From: Cololabis saira | Lineage: Eukaryota > Chordata > Actinopteri > Beloniformes > Belonidae | Direction: 5' to 3' | NCBI RefSeq assembly: GCF_033807715.1 | Contig: NC_084587.1 | Span: 26,179,517 to 26,243,516 of the forward strand | Length of the DNA: 64,000 nt | In this document: positions 10,616 to 21,814 of the stretch, one piece after another | Layout of the letters: every line of letters begins with the position of its first letter | How positions within the stretch are numbered: position 1 is the stretch's first letter | Translations under genes and position numbers: made by a program | Notes under the pieces: model-generated | Seen by the model: only the letters and a program-made list of their open reading frames with translations | What the model was told of the DNA's origin: nothing | Databases searched by the model: none

Positions 10616-13092
10616 CTGTACAGAGACTACAACGACAACAGCGTTTTGTTGCATTCATTTCTAATTCTTCAAGCACATCTTGTTTGCATCACAGACATTA
10701 CAAAACCCCATACATGAAGAGAACAATGATCTGAGCAGATTTGGGGCTGTAACACTAGCTTTAATAAAAAGGTATGTAGTTTATAAACACTGACACGCTG
10801 CTAGAAGCAATATTAGAACCCATTCTACTTATCTGAGACTTGAATTATATTTCAAGTTCCTTAAGATGACTTTTGTTTAGAACTGGTGTACATTAAAATA
10901 AAAATACTTGGATGGAATTAAAATAGAATTATATGCTCAAGCCACATCATCGATATTCGTCTAAAAGTGATGGTGTGAAGCAAAAAGAAAATACAACAAA
11001 GAAACTAGCAAGGATTTTTGTTGCTGATGTTTCACAGAAATCCAAGAATTTCACAAGTGCACAGAAGAAACCTAAATGAAAAGAAATGTGTACATTTGTA
11101 CAAGAATCAGCGGGGCAGCAGAGCTTATTTGAAATGCGAGAAGGAAGTTTTTGGGTGTGCAGGTAGAGTTTTGATGTAGAGCAGTAAAATATTAAGCTGC
11201 TAATAGACAGCAGCATTATTAATCTACAGTCAGATAATAATTGGCTCCACTGTTCATCTGGTGACCTACAGGTCAAAACTAGCCCTACGTTGAAGCAATC
11301 AGACATTTGAAAACCGAAATAAAAATGTGCATTAAATCATTTATATCAATCTGAGTTTACAAAGAGCAGAGCTAGAAAGTGGATAAGCTTCTTCCATCCA
11401 CACAAACATTTATTAAAATTAAAAGTTTTTTATTGACATAAGTTCTTTTTACACTGGTCAAAAAAACCTGGAAATACCTGTAAAAATCTGGCTTTTGAGC
11501 ACGATCGGAAGCATATTGATGAGCATTCAGGTGAGAGATGATGTTGAATGTGTCTACAGTGGTCATTGGCATTTATTGGCTCTGTCTGCAGTTGGAATCA
11601 ATTATAACATCAAATTTAAGCGCAGGTTTTAAGTGCAGAAGTCTAGGCTGCAACAGTTGGCACAACTGACTTTTTCCCTGCAGAAGCAGTGACCCTAATG
11701 ATCCTGACATTTCTCATTAAAGCTTCGAAACTGACAGCAACAACTAAACTGAAAAGAATAAGAATGATCAATTAACCTTTTTGCAAGACAGGATGCAGCT
11801 CCCTCTAAGTCCTGTTTTGTGGAGCTAAAGTCCAAAGTTGTAAACTTGTCAAATATATTTATTGATTTATATATATTCATATTTATTAGAAGAAATCATG
11901 CTGATCAGAAGCTATGCTCCAAAACATGCAATCTTGTGTATTTTCCCTCTGCTCTGTCAGTTGCACCTTCCTTTTACTATAATCATCCCCAAAGAAAAAA
12001 AAAAAAACTAAACCAGCCAAACTTGGTTACTTTTCACTGAAGAGAAGCGATGTTGAGAAGCACGTGCAAACTCACAGTCACAGAGTCATTTTAAATTCAT
12101 CAAAGCAGATATCGAACTCCTTGTAATTTATTCACAGTCAAGATTAAAAGATGAGTGACTGCTGATTAATATGTAATCTTTAAGTGCTAGTTCAGTGATG
12201 CTTCTTTTTCAACTGACGAACGCTGATGAATGAAGTGCAAATGCAGATTGTTTTAACCGTCGGCATTTAAATTCTTATCTTTTCGAGTTTAACTTCAGGA
12301 ATTTTAAAATCTTGCCCTTTTGCACTTGAATTTTTAAAAAAAATCAGGCCCTTCTGCATAAGTAATTAAATTGACGTGCACAAAGGTGTGAGACGTACTG
12401 ACCCCCCGACCTGTAACTGAGGAAAAAGACCAAGATGCTCCCTGATTAGACAGCAGATGATTCACTGTAATTCAAAACAGGCCTGACTCTTGTTCTGGGT
12501 CAGATCTTCAGATTCCAGAAAAGGTGTCAGATAAACAGTTCTTATCCCACCTGGAAATATGTCACTAGTATTCTGCATAATTTGTGCAGAAAATCCCTAC
12601 TCATAACGGAAATGCACCATTTCGTTTACCATTGTCCAAAAAACTGCATAAGTTTCTGTGGTTGTAAAGTTCCCTTCAAAAAAGGCTCCTTCACAAGAAC
12701 ACCCAGATGTCCAAACAATCCTGGGTCCAAAATAATAGGATTACAAGTGTTTTATAATTGTAATGGAAATGCAATCAAGCAATTGGTTAGATCTTGAGAA
12801 TATAATTAACTGGGTTTTAGGAAATCACAAAGTGTAAACAACTACAGCACATTATCAGATCTAAATAAAGGTTGCCAAAGTTTTTCTTTTTTTTGATTTG
12901 GGCTGATATAAATGTTTCCCTCACACGATTTACAACTAATCTCTCTAATCAGACTTAAAGCGCTGCTTTGCCTGTTCACATTTTCAACGGTTTTCATAAC
13001 CATAGTCTGTTTGATCGCCTTTGCAATTCATCTTTATCGCATAGTTAATGTGCTAATATATGTAAAGTACAAGCATGATGTGCATGGCTCAC
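10616..13092 (-). other. Intron 16 (2.5 kb)
   Basis: AT-rich; no gene or clear transposon. It may hide one small cacna1h exon (see exon 17). A ~22-bp motif (AAATGCACCATTTCGTTT plus a CCATT tail) at about 12605-12630 recurs at about 13340-13365 on the other side of exon 16. Confidence 0.5.
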
Positions 13093-13280
13093 CGGGGATC
13101 TTTGCTCGAGGCTGTTGTTTGTAGATGCACCGCTCGCCCGCCTCGACTGGCTGGAGACGATGGTGGGCGTGGCTGCAGTGTGGGTGATGACAGGCAGCTG
13201 GGGAGGAGGGGCGTTGGGCATGGAGGCCTTCGGGTTTAGGAGACCGTTGGGGGTCAGCATCATGGCCTGGATCTTCAGCT
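13093..13280 (-). CDS. cacna1h: cacna1h exon 16: II-III linker
   Basis: Residues 919-981. ELKIQAMMLTPNGLLNPK and PQLPVITHTAATPTIVSS match the human 1H series ELK...TPNGHL...TAATP. The tail SLEQRSP ends at donor CCG|GTGAGC in phase 0. Rich in Ser/Pro, cytoplasmic. Confidence 0.92.
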
Positions 13281-13792
13281 CTGCGTGCACAGACAGAACA
13301 ATTAGTTTTACCGGGATAATTCCTGCTCATATTTGGAAAATGCACCATTTCGTTTTCCATTTTTTTGTTGGTTTTTACCACCGAAGACAAAAGATTCCTA
13401 TGAACATTGGCTCACATGCTTCACGAACACTTTATGATAATACATCAAGAGGATGTCTAGAATATTTTTAGATTATCATTAACAATGGTCAATTCTAAGG
13501 CATGCAATGCTGATTATGCAGCTACTACATAATCATAGAAATATATGACTTAGCAAGCAATCCAAGAGCAGGCCATCCTGCAACCAAAAGGTTGACACGC
13601 AACCCCACACCGTCCCTGATTATTTTCATCCGAGTATTGCTGGAGTAACAAAGCGCCACACCAAAGATAAACCAAAAAGTGGTCCGAAATTATGAGTGAA
13701 ATTCTTAGCAGACAACTGTCGGTGATATTTCTTATGGGGATTGACAGAAGTCAAAAGAAAATAACAAAAAGTCAAGCTTTCACATTTTGTAC

Positions 13793-13880
13793 CTGCAGCA
13801 TACAGCTCTCTCAGCTTCTCCTCATCCTGGTAGCAGAGTGACTGCCTCTCATCATCAGCTTCAGATTTGTTTGCGTCTCC
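13793..13880 (-). CDS. cacna1h: cacna1h exon 15: start of II-III linker
   Basis: Residues 890-918 plus one base: GDANKSEADDERQSLCYQDE followed by EKLRELYAA. GDANxS and KLREL are linker signatures shared with CaV3.2. The acceptor TTACAG follows directly on a TG-repeat tract (13886-13922 as CA on the plus strand), so the polypyrimidine tract is very short. The 88-nt length means skipping would shift the frame. Confidence 0.93.
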
Positions 13881-13885
13881 CTGTA

Positions 13886-13922
13886 ACACACACACACACA
13901 GACACACACACACACACACACA
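13886..13922. repeat. (CA)n tract at the exon 15 acceptor
   Basis: Interrupted CA run, read as TG in the transcript, ending about 6 bp before the exon 15 start at 13880. Confidence 0.9.
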
Positions 13923-14232
13923 TGCAGTAACACAACTGTACAGAGCACACAGATGATCCCTATCATAACAATCTTTATCATCATCTTCATCCTCCTTTTT
14001 TCCACACTGTGTTGACTGTTTTAAAAGTGGATGACACGAACAACTCCAGAGGGAATTATTAAGAAACAAAGAGCGGGAGACAGACGGGCAGAGGGAATCT
14101 CCAGTGTTCTCTAGCTGAGTTATGTGCATTGCTTTGGCAGTGATATCCTGTAGTCATGCCAATAAAGCTTTACTGAATTTAATTAAAATTCACGCCAGAT
14201 AGATTGAGGCAGACAGCTTTGGCAAAGGGTAT

Positions 14233-14314
<82 letters not shown>
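14233..14314. repeat. (TG)n microsatellite
   Basis: About 41 uninterrupted TG units on the plus strand within the intron between exons 14 and 15; the remainder of that intron is purine-rich with no gene. Confidence 0.97.
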
Positions 14315-14316
<2 letters not shown>

Positions 14317-14674
14317 TAGTGAGCAAGTGTTCTCTGATGGTGGAGATAAAAGATGAAAACTAAACAACAAAAGCTCACCAGCTGTGAATGGCAGGCGATA
14401 TCAAACACTTCCCTACCCTGGAGAGCATTGCAAGTGTGCATGCGTGTCAGTGAGAAAGACCGATAGAGGAAGAGAGGAAAGAGGAGTCAGAGGGAGGACG
14501 AGAAAAAAGTGATGGATAAGAGGAGGGAGAGGAGAAACCGCACAGGCGGGATGGTGGAGATTATTCTCTACTAGGGAGCTTTGGTATCATCGACACAACA
14601 GAGCTCAATTAGTGCCGTTCCCGCTGCCATGTTTCTCCGAGGAGCTCAACTGAAACTGCGGGTTTTGCTCTTAC

Positions 14675-14830
14675 CTCAGCTTGAAAGCCCTCGACCAAAA
14701 TGGCTACAAGCAAGTTGAAGAGGACGTAGTTTCCAAATGTCATTAGGGCCACAAAATAAAGGGCAGCCAACGGCGTGGTGGAGGCCATCCCATTATAGAG
14801 CACGGCGTTCCAGTCCTCCTGGGTGAGGAT
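14675..14830 (-). CDS. cacna1h: cacna1h exon 14: domain II selectivity filter and S6
   Basis: Residues 838-889. [17 protein letters not shown] carries the second filter glutamate (Glu842), followed by [20 protein letters not shown] and [12 protein letters not shown] of S6. Exactly 52 codons, phase 0 at both ends. Confidence 0.97.
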
Positions 14831-15519
14831 CTGCCGTTTAAAGAACAAGTGGAAAGTTTCACTAGTCAAACTGTGGGAATATGAAAAACACACTATCAAA
14901 TGCAGAGGGGCTTCAAATTTAAAAAGTGATTTGCAAAAAGTAAAATAACGTCTTGTATTTGTTTGTTTTGTATTCTTTGGATGAAAGTCAAACAATAATA
15001 ATTTGGGAACTGTAAACTTCCACTTAAATATAGGGCATACATCATTTTCAGTTCATTTCAACTATTTATAATGTTCAAACTCATCCTAAATAAAATTCTT
15101 TATTTTCTTTTCTTTTTTCTTTGTGCAGGCCCTGCCAAAGGCCTGACCCTACAGACTTTTGGCAGGGCCACCTTTCTTGCAGATCATCTTGCAAACTTGC
15201 AACACCTGAAAAGGTTACTGTGGTTTCTCTTTTGGTCCAGACTCCCCTCTGTCCTCTATTCATCCCATCCCCTCATGCATTCTGTCTTTTTATTATGCCT
15301 CTTCACATAAACTCTACCAAACCAGGCTCAGCCGTTCCAGCTGTTCACCTGTAACACACTCTGCCAAGATCTGCTCCACGCTCTGTTTAACTGCCCATGA
15401 AGTCTGAGTCTCTGCCTAAAACATTCTCTCCTCTTTTGTCCCTATAATTGTTCCTTTAGCGTGACAAAGTCTCTTCTAGTTAAGCTTACCTCTAGAAATA
15501 TCACCCATTCCTCTTTGTG

Positions 15520-16110
15520 GAGACCTTAAAGCTCCTTCAGGTTGGATGAGGTGTTATTTTTAAGTCCCACTAAAATGCTCCACTATCTAAAGGTCAAGAC
15601 TGTGACTTGGTCACTCCAAAGAGCTTCCTGAGGCCACCCCTGTATTTTCTCACGCTATGCTTCAGGTAGTTGTCTTGCTGAACAAACCTTCACCTCAGTC
15701 TGAGATCCTGAAGACTCTGGATTTTTGTGCATCTATCTTTCCCTGTTATCATTCCTAACCTTGCACGTCCTCTCACAGGAATTCATTCCAAAAGGATGAT
15801 GTTGCCATCACCATGTTTGACACTAGAGAGGTCATTAATGACGTGAGGCTCAGAGTTTGGATCCCTCCACACATGCTTTTGGGAATTGTGGTCAGTTAGT
15901 TCAATCAGTTTAATCAGATGACAGGCATTTGCTTCTAAAAGTCTCAGTATCATTCAGGTTATTTTCACCAAATTCCCAGCAGGTTATAGCAGTTATACGT
16001 CTTCAAGTGATGCCTGGCTTCTGTTTAGACACTCCACCATGACAACCTGACTGAAGGAGTGCTGGATCAATAACTGTCCTTGAATAAGATGCTCCCATCC
16101 CATCCCATAA
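15520..16110 (-). mobile_element. Tc1-like transposon remnant (antisense)
   Basis: Plus-strand text such as GACTTGGTCACTCCAAAG, TGTCTTGCTGAACAAA..., GATGATGTTGCCATCACCAT and GGAGTGCTGGAT is the familiar reverse complement of a teleost Tc1-family transposase region, so the coding sense is minus. Heavily mutated. Lies in the 1.7-kb intron between exons 13 and 14. A 12-bp hairpin (GGCCCTGCCAAA / TTTGGCAGGGCC) lies at about 15128-15168. Confidence 0.55.
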
Positions 16111-16517
16111 CCTCATTAATAGGAGGAATGTTACTGCTTTGTCTTATTGGACAAATCATGGCTTGTGTTTTACAGACAAACATTATGGGTGAAGACTAGA
16201 AAGGAAATAAATGCATCATAAGTGTCATAACAGAGAATCTGTATACAACATCAGGTAGTTCAGGCTACAGTTTTGAAGAAAGAATCAAAGACAGTCAATG
16301 TCTTCTTTTTTTTCTCTGCAAATGAGTATTACTCATCCATGATACTAAGATACTAAGATACTAACATAAAATGTTTAAGTATAGAAGGGGTCTGAAAACC
16401 CTCCGTAAGCACTGTAAATTTTATCTGTAGGGAAAAACTCCTGCAAAACAAATGCTATTTATGTTTTCTTTTTTCAACTCTTCATGCAAATGTATGTGTG
16501 AGTGAATTTTGTCCAAC

Positions 16518-16635
16518 CTGAAAAACAGTCACCGTTGCCCACAGCAAAGAGTCAAAGTTTTTTCTGTCCGGTAAAGTGTCTCCACTATCATGCCGCAGAC
16601 CAAATTTACAGCCAAATAGATGCATCCCTAAAATG
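16518..16635 (-). CDS. cacna1h: cacna1h exon 13: domain II S5 end and pore helix
   Basis: Residues 798-837. [12 protein letters not shown] ends S5 and keeps the turret cysteine; then [20 protein letters not shown] and TVFQ, the pore helix. Acceptor TTTTACAG|C, donor CAG|GTTGGA, both phase-consistent. Confidence 0.97.
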
Positions 16636-16908
16636 CTGTAAAATGCACACAGTAAAGAAAGACAAAATATTTCCAATACTTAGCATTTCCATGTAGAAAC
16701 TGCATTAAAATATGCATTATCAATATCTGTGTTTATGTGAAAGGTATTTCACATAAATGGCGTCCCATGTGTTCTAATAGGACGCCAAAAAAAAAAGGTT
16801 AGTATTGGTCACTGCCACACTTTGAAGAATAATCTGCATAATTAAAACTGAAAAATGCTGAGAACTGCGTCCAAGTCTGCAGTTTCTTCTTCATAAAAGC
16901 TAATGTAC

Positions 16909-17094
16909 CTGAATATGAAAATGAACAGCATCAGCAGCATACAGAAGGTGGCCACGTTGTCCATGGTCTTCATTAGCACCACCAGCTGCCTCCTCAGGGC
17001 CGGAAGAAACCGAACCAGCTTCAAAACTCTGAGCAGACGAAAGGTTCGCAGGACCGACAAGCCTCCCTCAGCCTCCACCCCGACCTCCCACACA
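16909..17094 (-). CDS. cacna1h: cacna1h exon 12: domain II S3-S4-S5
   Basis: Residues 736-797 plus two bases. VWEVG..AEGG is the S3-S4 loop, [20 protein letters not shown] the S4 sensor, then [20 protein letters not shown] (S4-S5 linker) and [11 protein letters not shown] (S5). Nearly identical to mammalian T-type channels, so it is under strong constraint. Confidence 0.97.
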
Positions 17095-17566
17095 CTGTCA
17101 CACGCACGTACAGCACACAGATTATAAAATCAATGCACAGCAAAGCGGTTGAGGAATCAATACCTACAGAAATTCAACAATTATTCTCAAGCTCTAGGTA
17201 ATTCTACGTTGGTACCACACACACAGACAGAGGAGGAGTAACATTCTACTTCATGTGTCATTGGGGCTGTTAAAATAAAAACTAAATTGTCCTGTTCTAT
17301 TTCCAATCAAGCAAGCACTGTGGGAGTGGGCAAGCCCTTCAGGCACAGATACATTACTTAGCCCGTAGTACTACATAATGGAGTGATCGCAGGCCTTCTG
17401 GACTATAAGTGCAAGCATTTGGCTCTGCTACTTCAATCAGCATCATTGTGACAGCCGCTGCAGAGCCGTGGCGCGAGGATCAGAAGGATTTCCCAATGAC
17501 AAGAAGAGGATTTAATGACAGAATTCCCATTTCTGGGTAAACATAAGGGCAAGCATTTCTCCCCAC

Positions 17567-17718
17567 CTGATTATGACAATGATGCTGTCAAAACCATTAT
17601 ATGGATTCTTGATGTACCCAAAGAGCCCGAGAGCCAGGAGCTTCAGCAGCATCTCCAGACTGAAGAGGCTGGTGAAAACCATGTTACTGATCTCCAGAAT
17701 ATCTGTCAGCTCCTGTGG
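17567..17718 (-). CDS. cacna1h: cacna1h exon 11: domain II S2-S3
   Basis: Residues 686-735 plus two bases. [20 protein letters not shown] and [20 protein letters not shown] are the S2 helix and S2-S3 loop, and FDSIIVII starts S3. It is close to the human segment PEELTNALEISN..FTS. Donor AG|GTGGGG; acceptor CTCTTTAG. Confidence 0.96.
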
Positions 17719-18589
17719 CTAAAGAGGTGCAGGGTTTGAGGAAAGAAAAGAGCGACAGGCACAGAGAAATACATGAACAAATAAACAAAGAGAGACAGCC
17801 TGTGTGAATGCAGCATGTTAGGTATTTCAGTTTACTTAAAACCTTTACTAAAAGTAGGGTGAGTTTGTGCATTTGTGTTATTAATATCATAATGTTGCCT
17901 AAAGGAGTGCTTCATTAGAAACAGAGAATCAGACAAAGCAACTACCGGTACAGCTAAAATCTTGAGTTTAGCAAGAGTGAACAAAACAGTAACAGTTAGC
18001 ATCCCCAGATCCAAAACAACTGAAAAGTAAGAGTGGTGATTTAAAGGAAAATTGTTGTAACATAATGGTAAACATCTCTATCCCATTTTTTTTCTCTTTT
18101 ACATTCAGCATGGGGATCAACTATCTTTTAGTGCAGTAACATTATTAATGGTCATTTCAGTTCGGCTTGAAACCACCTAAGAAGTCACGAGTCAGTGTTT
18201 TCATATTGATCCGAAATGATGAGAGTGGTGTCAGGAAGCTCATCCAACATAAACAGAATCTACGCCAAATCAATATGCAGAATAAAATGATCCAATGGTG
18301 TGACCCCTAAAGAAGAAAAGCTGAACAAAAACAGTTGGATGCTTGGCATAAAAGTTTGGTTGGGCAGTGAAAAGTCTTCCTGGATACTCTTACACATATT
18401 GGAAGAAAATGAACTAAATATCTGAGTGACCCATAAAAGGGGATTCTATTGTTTCTGTGCAAATTATTGTGGAAAAATACATAGATGAACAATACAGTGA
18501 AATAAAGTTCAATTTCAGTTCACACACTGAGAGAAAGATGTGGCTGAAATATCGAGAGACTGATGAGAAAACACTGGTGCGTTGTGTCC

Positions 18590-19445
18590 GTAGTTCTGTC
18601 GTGGTTTTGGGTTTTGATTTTGTTTGTTTCCTGTTTTATTTTGAAAGTCTGTGTCTGTGTGTTTAGTTTGACTTAACCGGTTCCCATCTGTCCTGATTGT
18701 TTGCAACTGTGTCTCTCAGCCCCAGTTAGTGTATATACTGGCCAATTCTCATGTACAAGTCAGTAGAACGTACTTTGGAGGTATAACGTCTACAGTTTAA
18801 ACACCCTTAACACTGAAACAACTGAGAATGGGCTCAAGTCTTTACAACTAATCCTTTACACAATTTGTTTTTAATTGGTTTTATGCTCGTCTATGTCAGT
18901 TGTGTTATAAGCTTTAACACAAATGTAAAGTTATAATACCTATATTCTCGCATGAAAAATCTTAAAACTGTATTCTGTCAGACAAAAATAATGTGATAAC
19001 TTTAAATTTACTCCGCTCTCATCTGCTATTACTTTCCCTTGTTGGCACAAAAAGCATTCTGGGACTTGGCCATCTCATCGCTACACAAGCCTCCGCTGGA
19101 TGCATCCTCAATAAAATGGGCAGAGCAAGAACATATCTGGGTATTTCTTCTGTACTTGCGTTCTTGCAATCTTGACATTGGAAAAGCATTTCGTCTACAG
19201 GGGATGACGTTTCACAAGAACGCATATTGAGAAACGGCCATTGTCTTGTCTTTTCCTTCCTCCCTGATTTGTACCATTTGTTTCCTTGTCTGTGGTCATT
19301 TCCCTGGCTATGTAGTTCTTCCCAATTTCTGGGCATTTGCTTTTTGGATCTCCTGGATACTGTATCTCAATGTTTTTTGTTAAATAAAATGTTTTGTTTT
19401 GAAACTTCTTCCACCTGTTTCCTGTAATTGGGTCCTACATTTCCT
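18590..19445 (+). mobile_element. Possible degraded solo LTR
   Basis: The stretch begins near TGTGTCCGTAGTTCTGTCG, includes a T/G-rich body, AATAAA at about 19384, and ends ...CCTGACTCCTGACA, like fish Ty3/gypsy LTRs. No internal coding region and no clear target duplication; part of the middle looks unrelated. The rest of the 17719-20583 intron shows nothing I recognise. Confidence 0.3.
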
Positions 19446-20583
19446 GACTCCTGACAACTTCAGATGATGACATCATTTACAGCATCAACAAGTTACAAAC
19501 TCTCTATGCATATAAATTAATCTAAATTGTGGTTAAACAATTCACTAATTATACTTATTCCACAGTAAATAATAAAGTTTTTATGTCCCAAAGCAACAAG
19601 AAAGAAACGACAATCTCAACAAAATACAAGCATTCAAAGGTAGTAAAAGTTTCATATTTCTTCTAGCTGTGTGCTATACAATACTTGCTGCCATGATACT
19701 AAAACCACATGGATAGAAAACACCTCTGAACACAGCCACTATGGGTTTTCTCTCTCTCAGCTCATCAAATCAGGACAAACAAACAACTGCATATAAGCAA
19801 CTGCATATCTCAACATTTTAAGTGACATCAGCCTCATCTAGAGGATGAAAAGTCTCTGAGGTTCTTATAACTAAACTACATATGTCAAATTAATTGAAAC
19901 TATGGAATATTGCTCAATGTAAATTATAAGAGCTAATATGGGTTGTAAGAGTTTTTGAATAATTGGAGGAGAAAAAAAATGGATCCAGCTTCATATAGGC
20001 ATCCAATGGTACATGTATTTGTGTATCTACCTACTTGAGTTCATTCTCCTGGGAGAGTGTATGGGGCAGCCTTTAACCTTGAATATTTGTCGTTCACAAA
20101 ATTACATCTGTGCTGATATGACATTTTGTTCGGGAAGTGAGCCAAATGAAATCTCCCCTCATCTTCCACAATCTGTCCCCGCCTTTCAGCCAATCGCAAT
20201 GTCGGATCTGTCCTCCCCCTCCGCCTCACTCCTCCCTTCCCTCCCGATTGCTTCTCTCACTCTTCCCTTCTCCACACTTCTCAATCTCTGTCCTGTCCCA
20301 GGGTCACGCTTTAATTAACACTTGAGGTCTTATGAGTTTCCCCATCTCCTGATTTCCTGATACGTGCCTGCATACGCTCATACACGGGCTCACACATGCA
20401 GACATAGCCGCACACGCGCGCGTTGTGATCCCACATGCTTGGTCCTGTAAGTGTTGATTAGACGGTAAGTTTGTTGACTCCCCGAGTCACAGTGATTAGC
20501 TCGTCAATCACAGTCTGGAGGAGGCATACATGGAGCAGTGCACATCCATACACAAATACCCATATACAACAGCAAAAACATAC

Positions 20584-20924
20584 CTGCTCATGGTACTCTA
20601 TGCCCATCGACAGTGTGTTAATAAGGATGGCAACCATGATGCCTCTGTTGAAGTATCTGCTGCCGACAATAAGTTCCAGTTTGATTCGAAGTCCGGTATA
20701 GCATCGCTCCCACAGCTTCTTCTTTGGCTCAGACACCTGAGCATCGCTGCGACAGGAGCTGGAACAGTGGCAAGGGCTGTTACCATGGCATGGATTGTTG
20801 CCATGGATGGAGTTGCGATACCCCCGTTGCTGGTCTTCAAGCTGCTCATTAACATTTTCGCTGCCGCTAAGTTGGTTGTAGTAGACGCAGTACGGGCACA
20901 CTGAGGATTCTTCAGTGCCTTCGC
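20584..20924 (-). CDS. cacna1h: cacna1h exon 10: distal I-II linker and domain II S1
   Basis: Residues 572-685. With acceptor CCAG at 20925 the exon joins exon 9 in frame ([11 protein letters not shown]) and then reads CPYC, a short motif conserved in the linkers of CaV3.1 and CaV3.2. A Cys/Ser/His-rich stretch ([16 protein letters not shown]) follows, then [20 protein letters not shown] of II S1 and YHEQ. A competing AG seven bases upstream (20932) would break the frame unless another exon intervened, so I prefer 20924. Confidence 0.9.
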
Positions 20925-21091
20925 CTGGCAGCTGTAAAGCAGGATGCCCAGCAGACCCACCTGCGTAGGCATCAAGGTGGATGTGATATACACGTGAGCC
21001 ATATGAACCGTATATCCACTAGGCCAGAGGTTCTCAACTGGTCTGGCTTTGGGACCCATGAAAAGCCATGACCCAAATCATGAAAACTTAA

Positions 21092-21814
21092 AGGGAAAGT
21101 TCAGTTTTTTACAACCTGGACCTTATTTCTGGCATTTGTTATGGTTGTATACTCACCCAGAGGTGTTTGGTGTCATTTGGAGTCCTTCGGAAGATATTAG
21201 GAGTTTTTTGCGAGCCGCTTCTCCATATAACGGTAGCGCATAGGGCACCCGCGGGACACAGACGATCCAGCGTCTAAATAACACATGATTGCCGCGAAAC
21301 TCTTCATTTCTTTTATGAATCACTAGATCTGCTTCCAGGACCTGTTGTAACACTCATGACGTCATCTCTGTGCGCGCGTCCCAGACACAGCTCCGTGTAC
21401 AGCTGGAGTTCGCTACTGTTAGTTTACTGTTAGTTATTTGAAACATGTCTGAATATTTGTCAAATTCTGAGGTTGTGGACGACGACTTTGAATATGATGG
21501 ACGTCCTTACCGTTTTGAGCCAGAGTATACGGCTGAACTATATACGGCCACAATGTTACAACAGGTCCTGGAAGCAGATCTAGTGATTCATAAAAGAAAT
21601 TAAGAGTTTCGCGGCAATCATGTGTTATTTAGACGCTGCATCGTCTGTGTCCCGCGGGTGCCCTATGCGCTACCGTTCTATGGAGAAGAGGCTCGCAAAA
21701 AACTCCTAATATCTTCCGTAGGACTCCAAATGACACCAAACATCTCTGGGTGAGTATCCGACCATAAAAAATGCCAGAAATAAGGTCCAGGTTGTAAAAA
21801 ACCGAACTTTCCCT
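21092..21814. mobile_element. TTAA foldback element with ~261-bp inverted arms and a short ORF
   Basis: Arms 21092-21352 and 21554-21814 are inverted copies starting AGGGAAAGTTC; TTAA flanks both ends (21088-21091, 21815-21818). A ~200-bp spacer separates them. The TTAA site and AGGG ends point to a Kolobok-like or piggyBac-like family. Arms differ at few positions, so insertion or gene conversion was recent compared with other repeats here. Confidence 0.85.
21445..21603 (+). CDS. 52-codon ORF inside the foldback element, unknown function
   Basis: ATG at 21445 opens a frame that begins MSEYLSNSEVVDDDFEYDGR, acidic, then PYRFEPEYTAEL, and enters the right arm before a TAA at 21601. PYRFEPEYT-like openings recall the N-termini of teleost transposon-linked hypothetical proteins, but I cannot name the family. 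In the left arm the equivalent codon of the stop is GAA (AAATGAAGAG against AAATTAAGAG), so that arm's frame stays open further. Probably a first-exon relic of an autonomous parent. Confidence 0.35.
   Translation: MSEYLSNSEVVDDDFEYDGRPYRFEPEYTAELYTATMLQQVLEADLVIHKRN

Noticed and set aside
10494..10717. Plus-strand and alternate-frame ORFs over exon 17
   Set aside because: Shadows of the real minus-strand coding exon, which has homology and splice sites.
20932..20932. Acceptor AG at 20932 for exon 10
   Set aside because: It gives LPGEGTE... but breaks the phase with exon 9; the AG at 20925 joins in frame directly.
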